From: Vibrio scophthalmi LMG 19158
GTDB lineage: Bacteria; Pseudomonadota; Gammaproteobacteria; Enterobacterales; Vibrionaceae
Direction of reading: 5' to 3'
DNA length: 64,000 nt
Assembly (NCBI RefSeq): GCF_000222585.1
Contig: NZ_AFWE01000223.1
Span: 62,001-126,000 of the forward strand
Positions 8,764 through 17,903 of this stretch are shown here, piece by piece (position 1 is the first letter of the stretch; the number at the start of each line of letters is the position of its first letter). The notes beneath the pieces are model-generated. The model saw only the letters and a program-made list of their open reading frames with translations. It did not search any database and was not told the DNA's origin. The position numbers and the translations under genes are program-made.

Positions 8764-10761
8764 TCAACGGTAGACGACATCCTCAGGATAGCCATAGTAG
8801 TCATCTTCTTCGTCGCTTGATTCTGACGCAAAAGCCGCGTAGTCCACCTGAGTATCACGGTTACAAGCGATCACTTTGATGGCTTCATTATTCCAAAACG
8901 CATACTCTTCAATCCTTGTCACAGAGGCTGGGATCTCTAATTCAAGCAGCTTATTGTCGGTAAAGGCTGCATGGCCGATTAATTTGAGCGAATCAGGCAA
9001 GGTCACCTTAGTTAACTTGCTTCTGCGAAAGGCATCGGAGCCGATAGCCTCAACCGCGACATCATTAAACTGATTCGGAATTACAATCTCGGTATAACGG
9101 GCAAAGTACTCCAAAATAGTGCCCGTTTCTTCCTCAAAATTAACGTCTTTCAGGGTTAACGTATGAGGCGAGGTAAGTTGATGCTGAGAAAATGGCGTCG
9201 CATCGAGTAAGTGTTCTGGAAAAGTGTTAGGGGCAATCGAAACCGTCGGGCTGTGTATTGCGATACTGGTTAATGGGTTGAAGTCAAAGGCATCTTTAGC
9301 GATAACTTGCACTGATGGTGGAATGGATACATGAGTTAAGGCGTTTTCGGCTAAGGCCCGCTCGCCAATAAAGGTGAGAGAATCAGGCAAAGTGATACTG
9401 GCGATCTGATTGACGGAAAAAGCGTAGTCGTGGATTTCTCGTAATGAGTCAGAGAGTGTCACCTTGGTGAGTTCATTATCGAAGAAGGCAAAACGACCAA
9501 TGCTGGTGACAGAGTTTGGCACGACCAATTCGTCTAGGTTGTTACCATCAAAAGCATGTTCGCCAATGCTCTCGAGTGACTGAGATAGCGTCACTTTTTC
9601 AAGTTCATTATCATTGAAGGCATATTCGCCAATTTGAGTGACGGAGTCTGGAATTGTTATTTTCATCAACTGGTTTTCTTCGAACGCCATTTCTCCAATC
9701 GTGACTAAATTATTTGACAGAGTCACACTGGTTAAGGCGTTTTCAGCAAAAGCCCGATACTCAATCGAGGTGACGGAGTCAGGGATGGTGACATGTGCCA
9801 GCGAATTTTCAATAAAGGCACTATTACCAATGGTGACAATGCCTTCAGGTAAGATCACGCTGGTTAAGCCATTTTCAGCGAAGGCGCGATAGCCGATCTC
9901 TTTCACGGAGTTGGGAATATCGACATGAGTGATTTGATTATTGGCAAAGGCGTCACGTTCGATGGATTCTACTTGATGAGGAATCTCTATTTCACTTAGC
10001 GCATTATGTTCAAAGGCGCCGTTGCCAATCAAGGTTAATGAGTGAGGTAGCACTACTCGTGTTAAGTGGCAGTGGCGAAAGGCGCAATACTCAATCTCGG
10101 TTACGCGCATACCATCAAAATTGTCTGGAATAATGATGTTGGTGTAACTGGAATAGTATTGGAGGATTCGGCCTGTCTCTGGATTAAAATCGACGTCGAT
10201 TGACGTGAGGGTATGCTCCTGCTCTAAAGCAGATGCAGAAAAAGGGGTTGATTCCAGTAGATCACCATCAAATGCATTGTGACCAATCGTTAGTATCGAG
10301 TCAGGTAGTGAAATCGCGCTGAGTTGGTTGTCGGCAAAAGCGCCTTTATTGATGCGAATCACCGAATTTGGAATCGTCACATCAGTCAATTGATTATTAG
10401 AGAAAGCTCTCTCTCCAATCGAGGTGACGGAATTTGGAATAGTGACCTGACCAAGCTCATTCCCCATGAACACACCATCTTCAATAGTGCTTAGAGCGTT
10501 AGGCAACGTTACACTGGTCAGTTCATTATTGAGAAACGCATATTCACCGATATAAGTGATTGAATCGGCGATAGTGACATGGGTTAAGTCACAGCGGCTA
10601 AACGCTTCTTCATCAATGGCGACGACGGGAATATGATTGAATGTTTCAGGAATAATAATCTCGGTGTAGCTTGCCGTGTATTCGGTAATCATTCCCGAGC
10701 TTTGGTCAAATTCAACGTCTGCTAATGTCAGAGTATGAGCTTGGCGGTTGGAATTATTCAT
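8764..10761 (-). CDS. BspA-type leucine-rich-repeat protein (LRR_5), 665 residues
   Basis: Almost the whole protein is a ladder of roughly 23-residue units of the form xLTxVTIPDSVTxIGxxAFxxN, the LRR_5 repeat of the BspA class, about two dozen in all. They fall into three blocks, each opened by a cap of the form HTLTxxDVxF, then ETGxIxxY and YTxIxIP: residues 9-181, 182-531 and 532-665. No signal peptide, membrane helix or sorting signal is visible; the tail is acidic and Tyr-rich (SSDEEDDYYGYPED). In other bacteria and protists BspA proteins bind surfaces or host proteins, but here export is not supported. The gene stands alone between unrelated genes and looks acquired; function unknown. 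Confidence 0.88.
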   Translation of the reverse strand: MNNSNRQAHTLTLADVEFDQSSGMITEYTASYTEIIIPETFNHIPVVAIDEEAFSRCDLTHVTIADSITYIGEYAFLNNELTSVTLPNALSTIEDGVFMGNELGQVTIPNSVTSIGERAFSNNQLTDVTIPNSVIRINKGAFADNQLSAISLPDSILTIGHNAFDGDLLESTPFSASALEQEHTLTSIDVDFNPETGRILQYYSSYTNIIIPDNFDGMRVTEIEYCAFRHCHLTRVVLPHSLTLIGNGAFEHNALSEIEIPHQVESIERDAFANNQITHVDIPNSVKEIGYRAFAENGLTSVILPEGIVTIGNSAFIENSLAHVTIPDSVTSIEYRAFAENALTSVTLSNNLVTIGEMAFEENQLMKITIPDSVTQIGEYAFNDNELEKVTLSQSLESIGEHAFDGNNLDELVVPNSVTSIGRFAFFDNELTKVTLSDSLREIHDYAFSVNQIASITLPDSLTFIGERALAENALTHVSIPPSVQVIAKDAFDFNPLTSIAIHSPTVSIAPNTFPEHLLDATPFSQHQLTSPHTLTLKDVNFEEETGTILEYFARYTEIVIPNQFNDVAVEAIGSDAFRRSKLTKVTLPDSLKLIGHAAFTDNKLLELEIPASVTRIEEYAFWNNEAIKVIACNRDTQVDYAAFASESSDEEDDYYGYPEDVVYR

Positions 10762-10921
10762 GACTTCCTCTTGATTCTGGAAAAAGGCTCAGGCGTATTT
10801 GATCGCGCCTGACGATAATATTCAGTGACTTTGTATACAAACGAGGTAAGCAGCATGCCAAGAAGCGATTGATTTGGCCATGCTACTTTAAAGTGTTACA
10901 TATCCTGTTTGGTGGGGGCCA

Positions 10922-11590
10922 TTAAACAAACAGCGCTTTTACTTGTTTGTAGAGAAACACCCATCGGCTTAGTACGCTCGAATCCATTGAGACATAGTAA
11001 CCATGATCGCCAACCTCAATGTAATCGACGCTGCCATCATAGACAAACCATGCGTTGCCGCTCGGATATTCGACAGATTTATAAGTAAATCGATCAAATC
11101 TCAACCTTTCTTCAAGGTATCCAAGTTCACTCTTAAAATGACATGACACAGTCGAAGAGAGTTTTGTGCCATCGATCAGTTCTTGAATCTTGATCTTCAC
11201 GTCTCGGGTTTGAAAGCGTTCACCATAGCTGTAAGCGATGTCGAGTGAATTATATTGTCCTCTATAGCTGATTCCATCCATCTCTTCTCTGTTTGGGTTT
11301 TCCAGAGCTAGCGCATACTCAAAATCATCGAAGATCTGCGTTTGATGGTCGATGTAGTCGATTTTGCCGTTAGGGTAGGTTTTTGCCGCGAGTGCCGAGC
11401 AGATATGTTCAAGCTTTGCGTTAATCATGCTGTCTTTACCGACCAGTATCAGAGAGGTAAACGGGGCAATAATGATAATGGCCAAGGCGATTAGGATTGG
11501 GTTTTGCCAGAGTCGATTTTGTTTTTTAGGTGGTACGTTGGAGTGTTTTTTTTCTTTTTTAGCCGAATTTTTGCGTTTATTTTTAGCCAT
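10922..11590 (-). CDS. Membrane-anchored hypothetical protein
   Basis: 222 residues from the ATG at 11590. A very basic N-terminus (MAKNKRKNSAKKEKKH) is followed by one membrane helix (NPILIALAIIIIAPFTSLIL), and the rest is a hydrophilic, probably periplasmic domain with alternating strands and two cysteines. The frame is open for 35 codons further upstream (to 11695), but those residues look unnatural. No ribosome binding site clearly decides the start. No family is recognised. It follows, on the same strand, the speG terminator, so it probably has its own promoter. Confidence 0.65.
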   Translation of the reverse strand: MAKNKRKNSAKKEKKHSNVPPKKQNRLWQNPILIALAIIIIAPFTSLILVGKDSMINAKLEHICSALAAKTYPNGKIDYIDHQTQIFDDFEYALALENPNREEMDGISYRGQYNSLDIAYSYGERFQTRDVKIKIQELIDGTKLSSTVSCHFKSELGYLEERLRFDRFTYKSVEYPSGNAWFVYDGSVDYIEVGDHGYYVSMDSSVLSRWVFLYKQVKALFV

Positions 11591-11773
11591 AACGATACAA
11601 CAAATAGCCTTATTTTTTATATAAGAGAAATACTTGCTCACTGAAGAGGAGTGAACCATGAAAATAGAAGGCCGTACTTTAACTCCTCTATTCAATAATT
11701 TATGTGGTGCTGATTGTATTTTGTGGTTTTACAGCATACATATCTTGGATAATTTCCCTCAGGCTTAAATAGA

Positions 11774-11800
11774 AAAGGGCTTCTCTGTGAGAAGCCCTTT
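11774..11800 (-). terminator. Terminator of speG
   Basis: Read on the minus strand, AAAGGGCTTCTC pairs with GAGAAGCCCTTT around a 3-base loop and continues into a T-rich stretch. Confidence 0.88.
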
Positions 11801-11839
11801 GCATCAATTGCCGTATATATCTGTGATATCAGTAATGTG

Positions 11840-12367
11840 CTATTGCTTATTGCGATTCGCTAGGTAGTTATCTTGAAGAATATACATGCGCTTGATATCG
11901 CAGTATTCGCCGTTAACGAAGATCTCTTTGACTAAATGCCCTTCCTCAACAAAGCCGCTTTTTTCATACAGATGAATCGCCTTCTCGTTGTTGACGGCCA
12001 CATGCAAATACACTTTGTGCAGGTTTAAAATGGTAAAAGCGTAATTCAACGCTTTATTGATCAAACCGCGAGCGTAGCCGCAACCTTGATAGTTTGGTGC
12101 AATAATGATTTGGAATTCAGCGTTGCGGTGAATGGAGTTAATTTCAACTAACTCGACAAGGCCAATGGCTTGATTCTCAGAGTTTTCCGCGATAAAACGG
12201 CGTTCATTACTGTCGTGAATGTGTTTACGGTAGAGGTCTTCCAGTTCGTAGTACGATTCATACGGTTCTTCAAACCAATATGACATGATCGAACGGTTGT
12301 TGTTTAGCTGGTGAATAAAGCGAAGGTCTGTTTGCTCGAGAGCACGTAATCGGATTTCATTATCCAT
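11840..12367 (-). CDS. speG: Spermidine N1-acetyltransferase SpeG
   Basis: 175 residues, GNAT fold. It acetylates spermidine and spermine with acetyl-CoA, lowering toxic polyamine. Close likeness to Vibrio cholerae SpeG is seen throughout: [28 protein letters not shown] (allosteric polyamine site region), [20 protein letters not shown] (acetyl-CoA loop, Q/GxGxA), and [12 protein letters not shown]. SpeG forms dodecamers in that species. The start at 12367 is preferred to 12385 because GGAAAG sits just before it. Monocistronic, ended by a strong hairpin. Confidence 0.94.
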   Translation of the reverse strand: MDNEIRLRALEQTDLRFIHQLNNNRSIMSYWFEEPYESYYELEDLYRKHIHDSNERRFIAENSENQAIGLVELVEINSIHRNAEFQIIIAPNYQGCGYARGLINKALNYAFTILNLHKVYLHVAVNNEKAIHLYEKSGFVEEGHLVKEIFVNGEYCDIKRMYILQDNYLANRNKQ

Positions 12368-12630
12368 GTTACTTTCCATTAACAAGTAAATATAGTAGTA
12401 ACAGCACAGTCTTTAGTGTCTTATGCTGATGGCGAGAACATATCACTATAATTTGTAGTGGGGAATCACTATTTAGCACATTTTTAGATAATGTTACTGC
12501 TGATGTTATTCGGTATGGGGGTGTTTACTACCCAGAGAAGTGGGTTACAAGGAGGCTATCGAACACCCGTGATTTCTGAGTTAAAACTGGCTATTCTTAA
12601 GTCGATGAATCGTAAGAGTGTATTAAGGTT

Positions 12631-14067
12631 ATGGAGAAGATCGTCGATCTAAATCGTTGGCAAAAAGCGCATGTAAAATCTCAGGAAGAATTACAGGTGT
12701 TATTTGAAGAGTTAAGCGGGAATTTTCAAGCACAGTCATACCCAGAGCTGTCGCATCGTTTGCAGATCTTAATGCAGCTTAAGCAGGCATTAATTGAGCA
12801 CCAAGCCGATCTGATTAGTGCGCTGGATGAAGATTATGGTTACCGTAGCGAATTTGATAGTACGATTTGCGATTTACTTCCGGCGATTGAACATATCCAT
12901 TACACCTGTAAAAATTTGCGTAAGTGGGCTAAACCATCAAAACGTCGCTCGGGCTTATTATTAGCCCCTTCTCGGATTAAAGTTATCTATCAACCCCTAG
13001 GTGTTGTGGGGGTTATCGTTCCTTGGAATTTCCCCATTTTCCTTAGTATTGCGCCAGTCGTTACTGCATTAGCTGCGGGAAATCGAGTGATGGTGAAACT
13101 CAGTGAGCATACCCCGAATACCAATCAAATATTGAGTAAGATTCTCGCCCACCTTGATGGCTATGTTTGCGCGGTGGAAGGAGAGGTTGAGATCGCGGAG
13201 TATTTTTCTCAATTGCCTTTTGACCATTTACTCTTTACTGGCTCAACTCAAGTTGGCCGTATGGTGGCAGAGCAAGCGGCGAAAAACCTAACCCCAGTCA
13301 TACTCGAATTGGGTGGAAAATCACCGGTTATTATTGCACCGGATGCTGATATTGATAAAGCGGTGTCGGCCATATTAATGGGTAAATCACTCAATGCTGG
13401 ACAGATCTGTGTTGCCCCAGATTATGTTTTGCTGCCAGAAGATCAGCAACAAGCCTTTATAGAAAGTTACTTTCGCCAATATCGCCAAGCATACCTTAAT
13501 CAGAATCATCAGTTGGCGATGACACGCATCATCAATCAAGCGCAGTTTGAGCGTTTAATCCGTTATATCGAAGATGCCAAACTAAAAGGCGGCAAGGTTT
13601 ACACTATCGAAGATGTGCCTCTCGGTGAGCGTGAGATGCTGCCACATCTGATCACCACTCTCAGTGATGATATGTTGGTGACCGAGGAAGAGATTTTTGG
13701 CCCTATTTTACCGATTATCGGTTATCACCATGTTGACCAAGCAATCGAATATATCGAAAATCGCCCGCGGCCATTAGCTCTCTATTTAATGAGTAACGAT
13801 AAAACGTTAATTGAACAGGTTAGCCACCAGACACACAGCGGTGGTCTGTGTATCAATGATACCTTATTGCACGTTTCAGCACATGATGCGCCGTTTGGTG
13901 GGATAGGGGCTTCCGGTATGGGGCATTATCACGGTGTGGAAGGGTTTCGCAGTTTGTCGAAAGCGAAGACAGTCTTGACGACGCCAAGTTGGTTACCGCG
14001 TGCTCGCTGGATTATTCAGCACCGGAAGTGGATGAAGAAAGTCATGGCAGCGATGTTCATCAAGTAA
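12631..14067 (+). CDS. Aldehyde dehydrogenase, coniferyl-aldehyde type
   Basis: 478 residues, the short class of NAD(P)-dependent aldehyde dehydrogenases that lack the usual N-terminal extension. Visible are VVGVIVPWNFPIFL (cofactor fold), LELGGKSP with the general base Glu226, NAGQICVAPDY with the catalytic Cys260, and EEIFGPILPI. The sequence resembles coniferyl aldehyde dehydrogenases (CalB-like), which also act on medium-chain aldehydes, so the substrate is not certain. The C-terminal half ends in a basic, hydrophobic stretch (RWIIQHRKWMKKVMAAMF) that might touch the membrane. No partner gene is adjacent. Confidence 0.88.
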   Translation: MEKIVDLNRWQKAHVKSQEELQVLFEELSGNFQAQSYPELSHRLQILMQLKQALIEHQADLISALDEDYGYRSEFDSTICDLLPAIEHIHYTCKNLRKWAKPSKRRSGLLLAPSRIKVIYQPLGVVGVIVPWNFPIFLSIAPVVTALAAGNRVMVKLSEHTPNTNQILSKILAHLDGYVCAVEGEVEIAEYFSQLPFDHLLFTGSTQVGRMVAEQAAKNLTPVILELGGKSPVIIAPDADIDKAVSAILMGKSLNAGQICVAPDYVLLPEDQQQAFIESYFRQYRQAYLNQNHQLAMTRIINQAQFERLIRYIEDAKLKGGKVYTIEDVPLGEREMLPHLITTLSDDMLVTEEEIFGPILPIIGYHHVDQAIEYIENRPRPLALYLMSNDKTLIEQVSHQTHSGGLCINDTLLHVSAHDAPFGGIGASGMGHYHGVEGFRSLSKAKTVLTTPSWLPRARWIIQHRKWMKKVMAAMFIK

Positions 14068-14070
14068 AAA

Positions 14071-14096
14071 AAATCAGACCCAGAGGGTCTGATTTG
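14071..14096 (-). terminator. Bidirectional terminator ending secDF2
   Basis: AAATCAGACCC pairs with GGGTCTGATTT around a 3-base loop. On the minus strand it runs into eight T residues, making it the end of the secD2-secF2 transcript; on the plus strand the T-run is weaker. Confidence 0.85.
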
Positions 14097-14159
14097 ATTA
14101 TTGCACTTTATATTATACCGATTAACGACTATCTAAGTTATCACGCTTTACCCTAGGGG

Positions 14160-15056
14160 TTATGGCGCTTCAGAGATAGGCTCTGGCGCGTAATGCTGAG
14201 GGCCTAGATGAGTCAGTTCAGGAATGATGGTTGCGATGGTCATGGTTGACCATGTGCCCGCCACAATGCCGATGAACATGGTGATAGAGAAGCCGAATAG
14301 TGGCTCTCCGCCCAATAACCACAGTGACGCAACCGAAATCAGCGTGGTACCAGATGTAATTAAGGTACGTGACAGTGTATTTAAGATCGCTTGGTTGTTT
14401 AACTCTGCGATTGGTAATTTCACATTCGCTCTTAGTAGTTCACGAATACGGTCAGAGATGATGATTGAGTCATTGAGTGAGTAACCCAACACTGCTAACA
14501 GCGCCGCTAGTACCGTAAGGTTGAATTCCATTCCAGTCAGTGAGAAGAAACCGAGCAGAATAAACACATCGTGCATCAGCGCAAGTAGAGCCCCCGATGC
14601 TAAGCGCCATTCAAAGCGGAAGCTTAGATAGGCGAGGATCACCATCAAGGTAATCATTACCGCTAGGCCGCCTTGTTCTGCCAGCTCTTGTCCCACTTGT
14701 GGGCCAACTAAGCTGACGTTAATCATTTCCACATTGTCTGAGAAGCTTGCCAACAATTGTCTAATTTCAGGTTGTTGTTGAATATCTTCTGTGGCGGCGT
14801 AACGCAGCATCCACTGGCCATCATCACCCGTTGAAACAACCGATACTGGCTGGTGTAACGCAGCTTCAAGATTGGTTTGGATTTGCGCTGCGGTTAAGGT
14901 GTTATCTAAACGCACTTCGCTGATCATACCGCCAGTAAAATCGAGACCGAAATTCAGGCCTTTAGTTGCCAAAGAAAAAATCGATACGATGATCAGCAGG
15001 CAAGAAATCAAGCTGCCAGCGTGACGCCATTTGGTTAGTGTTTTATTGGTAATCAT
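14160..15056 (-). CDS. secF: SecF paralogue (SecF2), protein translocase
   Basis: 298 residues. Membrane partner of SecD in pulling secreted proteins across the inner membrane using the ion gradient. Six helices surround a periplasmic loop. The SecF signatures FGLDFTGGMISEV (about 36-48) and LGYSLNDSIIISDRIRE (about 190-206) are intact, including the helix-4 aspartate used for cation coupling. It begins two bases after the secD stop, so the two are translationally linked. Many Vibrio have two secDF sets; this one, placed next to a vemP-like gene, fits the inducible second set. Which ion it uses cannot be read off. Confidence 0.93.
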   Translation of the reverse strand: MITNKTLTKWRHAGSLISCLLIIVSIFSLATKGLNFGLDFTGGMISEVRLDNTLTAAQIQTNLEAALHQPVSVVSTGDDGQWMLRYAATEDIQQQPEIRQLLASFSDNVEMINVSLVGPQVGQELAEQGGLAVMITLMVILAYLSFRFEWRLASGALLALMHDVFILLGFFSLTGMEFNLTVLAALLAVLGYSLNDSIIISDRIRELLRANVKLPIAELNNQAILNTLSRTLITSGTTLISVASLWLLGGEPLFGFSITMFIGIVAGTWSTMTIATIIPELTHLGPQHYAPEPISEAP

Positions 15057-15058
15057 AA

Positions 15059-16873
15059 TTAAATTCTCACTCCGCGACGTGAATCTTTACCCCAAATTAA
15101 ATTGATCATCGCGCGAGACGCGAAAATGCCGGTGAACATGCTGGTTAACAAACCTAAGCCAAGCGTTAAGGCAAAGCCTTGAATTGGGCCATTACCAATC
15201 ATGTAGAGCGTAGCGGCTGAAATCAGCGTCGTGATGTTGGAGTCAAGGATGGTGGCAAACGCGCTGCTAAAACCAAGATCAATGGATTGAGCAAGGCTGC
15301 GACCTTCACGAAGTTTTTCTTTAATTCGTTCAAAAATAAGTACGTTGGTATCTACCGCCATACCAATGGTTAATACCAAACCTGCGATACCCGGTAGTGT
15401 TAATACCGCACCAGGTAAGAGGGCAATGAGGCCAAGTAGCATCACCATGTTGATCAGCAAAGCACCGTTTGCCACCCAACCCAGTTTACGGTACCAAACT
15501 GCCATAAATAACAGAGTGAGCCCCATACCAAGCGCAAGAGCGGCAAAACCATTTTGGATGTTTTCAGCGCCTAAAGATGGGCCGATAGTGCGTTCTTCAA
15601 CGATGGTGACTGGCGCGGTTAGCGAACCTGCACGCAGTAATAGCGCGAGATCTTGTGCATCATTGAGCTGGCCAACACCGGTAATTCTAAAACGGTTACC
15701 CAGCTGAGATTGGATGGTTGCAACGCTGATAATGGTGTTTGATTGCTCAACGTTGCCATTGGCATCACGGCTGTATTCACTGTAACCCGTCGCCATTGGT
15801 TTACCGATGTGCTTACCTGAGAAGTCAGACATCATTTTACCGCCCGCTGAATCGAGGCTGATGTTAACTTCCGGCATACCCATCTCGCCCATTCCTGCAC
15901 GTGCGTCGACGATGTGTTCACCGGTTAGGACTGGTTTACGAGTCACATGTACTGGGCGACCATCTTTATCCATGATCATTTCAGTGCCAGCCATACGCTC
16001 TGGCTTCACTTCATAGAACGCAAGACTAGCAGTCGCCCCGATAACGTTTTTCGCTGCCGCTGGATCTTGTACACCCGGTAGTTCGATACGAATACGATGT
16101 TCACCTTGGCGTTGTACTGCCGCTTCAGTGATACCAAGCTCTTCGATACGGCTACGCATGGTTTGCAAGTTCTGTTGCACGGTTAGACTGGTTAGCGTCT
16201 GTTTTTCAGAATCCGCTAGTGCCATCGTCAAACCGTTATCACCTTCACCTTTCACCACCCATTGAGGGAATTGTTGGTTGATGTATTTACGCAGGGTGGC
16301 AACCGACTCTTCATTCGGTGCTTTTATGCTGATATCGGCATCGCGATCGGCTTCGACGCGAACACCACGAATGCGTTCTTCACGAGCGTAATCTTTAATA
16401 GAATCTTGCGCTTGCTCAGCATGAGAGCGGAAGACTTCTTTCATATCCACATCAAGTAAGAATTGCACGCCACCGCGTAGATCTAGGCCAAGTTTAATCG
16501 GCTTGAAGCCCATGTCGAGTAACCAAGTGGGTGCGGCTGGTACCATGGCCAGTGTGACGATATCTTCTTTTGGCGCAAAGTCAGCCAAGATGTTTTTGGC
16601 TTTGTTTTGGTCGTTCGCGTGTTCAAGTACAACCGTGGTTTCGTTGTCTTGTTGGCTGATACGCTTCACTGCAATATTGTGAGCATCCAGTTGTTGCTGC
16701 GCTGTCACAACAGAAATTGGTGCTGCTTTGTGATTCATGATCACGGCGGCGTTTTCACCAAACCAAGAGGGTAAGGCGCTGAACAACATGATGATGACCG
16801 TTGTGATTAGCACAACGTATTTCCATGCTGAGTAGTGGTTCAGCACAGTTCGGGAAGTTTTCTTTTTATGCAT
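15059..16873 (-). CDS. secD: SecD paralogue (SecD2), protein translocase
   Basis: 604 residues from the ATG at 16873. After the first membrane helix comes a large periplasmic region with the SecD signature PIKLGLDLRGGVQFLLDVDM; five more helices carry GMAVDTNVLIFERIKE, whose aspartate is the ion-coupling residue. A GTG at 16921 would add 16 residues but has no better ribosome binding site; GAAGAG (16888-16883) serves 16873. About 208 bases separate it from the vemP stop, and that leader can fold over the ribosome binding site. Known in V. alginolyticus: SecDF2 is made when VemP arrests because export or sodium is limiting. Confidence 0.92.
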   Translation of the reverse strand: MHKKKTSRTVLNHYSAWKYVVLITTVIIMLFSALPSWFGENAAVIMNHKAAPISVVTAQQQLDAHNIAVKRISQQDNETTVVLEHANDQNKAKNILADFAPKEDIVTLAMVPAAPTWLLDMGFKPIKLGLDLRGGVQFLLDVDMKEVFRSHAEQAQDSIKDYAREERIRGVRVEADRDADISIKAPNEESVATLRKYINQQFPQWVVKGEGDNGLTMALADSEKQTLTSLTVQQNLQTMRSRIEELGITEAAVQRQGEHRIRIELPGVQDPAAAKNVIGATASLAFYEVKPERMAGTEMIMDKDGRPVHVTRKPVLTGEHIVDARAGMGEMGMPEVNISLDSAGGKMMSDFSGKHIGKPMATGYSEYSRDANGNVEQSNTIISVATIQSQLGNRFRITGVGQLNDAQDLALLLRAGSLTAPVTIVEERTIGPSLGAENIQNGFAALALGMGLTLLFMAVWYRKLGWVANGALLINMVMLLGLIALLPGAVLTLPGIAGLVLTIGMAVDTNVLIFERIKEKLREGRSLAQSIDLGFSSAFATILDSNITTLISAATLYMIGNGPIQGFALTLGLGLLTSMFTGIFASRAMINLIWGKDSRRGVRI

Positions 16874-16877
16874 AACA

Positions 16878-17080
16878 TTTTTCTCTTCGGCAAGGCCGAT
16901 AGGAGTGAAAAAGTGTCGCACCTAGTATGATGAGAGATGAATCGTCATCGATCGCAGTCGCTTATAGCGTTTTTTGTGCAGTTTGCTCGAAATTTACCGA
17001 ACATAACCACGGCGCTAAAACAGTGCGCGCGAAACAAGAGGTGTGACAAATTGAACCCAAAAAAGGGCAAGAGAGAAAAA
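16878..17080 (-). promoter_or_regulatory. vemP-secD2 leader with pairing of the secD2 ribosome binding site
   Basis: Read as minus-strand RNA, UUUUUCUCU (17080-17072), starting four bases past the vemP stop codon, is exactly complementary to AGAGAAAAA (16886-16878), which overlaps the secD2 Shine-Dalgarno. Three further pairs can follow after a bulged C. Next to it a local hairpin UCGGC-CUU-GCCGA (16899-16887) also abuts the site. A ribosome halted at the VemP glutamine codon would reach about 17080, touching the first half. This layout is what is known of V. alginolyticus vemP-secDF2; the pairing here is inferred from sequence, not folded by program. Confidence 0.65.
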
Positions 17081-17081
17081 G

Positions 17082-17567
17082 TTAAGCGTCGGCTTGGCTT
17101 ATAAACCGATAGAGGAGGTTGGATTCTTTCCAGCCAGCAATACGATGTGACGTTGCAGGTGGGTGCAGTGTCCAGTCATGCCATTGGTCGAGCGCGAAAT
17201 AAACGCTCCAGCGCAATGTTTGTGCATGAGTATCACTAAATTCGAATACAAGCTCATAGCTAGGTTCTGCTTCGTGCAGGCGCTCTGGGATAAATGAGCC
17301 ATTGCGTAAAATAGAAGCAAGACTAGGAGAGAGTGATTTAGCTGGCGCACGATGCTCAATATGCAGTTTGTGAACTGGGCTTGAGGTAGCGTGATGCTCG
17401 GCGCTATCGTGGTGAATGATAACTTGAATCGGTTGGGTCAATAGCGGTTTGGTGATTGGCGCATTGGCGTCACCAGCGGCTAATGCTGCGCTAGCTGAAA
17501 AACAGGCGAGCAGCAAGCTAAGCATAACGCTCAACATCCGACACCGTTTAATCCACTGCTCACGCAT
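17082..17567 (-). CDS. vemP: VemP-like secretion-monitoring arrest peptide
   Basis: 161 residues if begun at the ATG at 17567 (other ATGs at 17597 and 17537, TTG at 17624). A basic start (REQWIKRCR) leads into a signal sequence with LLLACFSASAALA, giving an exported chain with no further hydrophobic segment. Near the C-terminus stands HRIAGWKESNLLYRFISQADA-like text; the HRIxGWKE, N and Y positions match the recalled arrest motif of V. alginolyticus VemP (159 residues, arrest at Gln156), and a Gln lies three residues before the last residue, as there. The residues between Y and Q differ. It directly precedes secD2-secF2. Such a chain stalls its own ribosome unless pulled by the Sec machinery, and so reports export and sodium status. 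Confidence 0.85.
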   Translation of the reverse strand: MREQWIKRCRMLSVMLSLLLACFSASAALAAGDANAPITKPLLTQPIQVIIHHDSAEHHATSSPVHKLHIEHRAPAKSLSPSLASILRNGSFIPERLHEAEPSYELVFEFSDTHAQTLRWSVYFALDQWHDWTLHPPATSHRIAGWKESNLLYRFISQADA

Positions 17568-17903
17568 ACAATAACTCACACTATGATTCGCGCTCATCAT
17601 AAGCCTGAGTTTCAAAATCGACAAGCAGTGAATGCGCTAAATGGGTAAAATTTCTCAATATATTGTTGATGAATGCGGGCGTTAATTGTAATGAGTTTTG
17701 GTTAAGGTATTGATATTTAAGTGGTTAAATCATTGTTGCTATGGGTTGTATAAACGCAGATTAGTGGCGGCTTTATTTCATCTATGGGTATTATCTTACG
17801 GTAATGCCTTGCTGAATCTTGCATAAAACTGACGTTATAAACAAAAACCGCCCTAAGGCGGTCTTAATCATGAGTGTTGCATTAAAGCGGTTTTACTCTC
17901 ATC
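17568..17903. other. Region upstream of vemP
   Basis: 336 bases holding the M3 peptidase terminator (17842-17862) and, presumably, the vemP promoter on the minus strand. No convincing -35/-10 pair or other gene was recognised. Confidence 0.35.
17842..17862 (-). terminator. Terminator of the M3 peptidase gene
   Basis: On the minus strand ACCGCC and GGCGGT pair around a 4-base loop and continue into TTTTTG. Confidence 0.85.

Noticed and set aside
8876-10700. Periodic DNA repeats that could suggest a CRISPR or satellite array
   Set aside because: The periodicity of about 69 bases follows the 23-residue LRR unit of one open reading frame; units differ in sequence and have no spacers.
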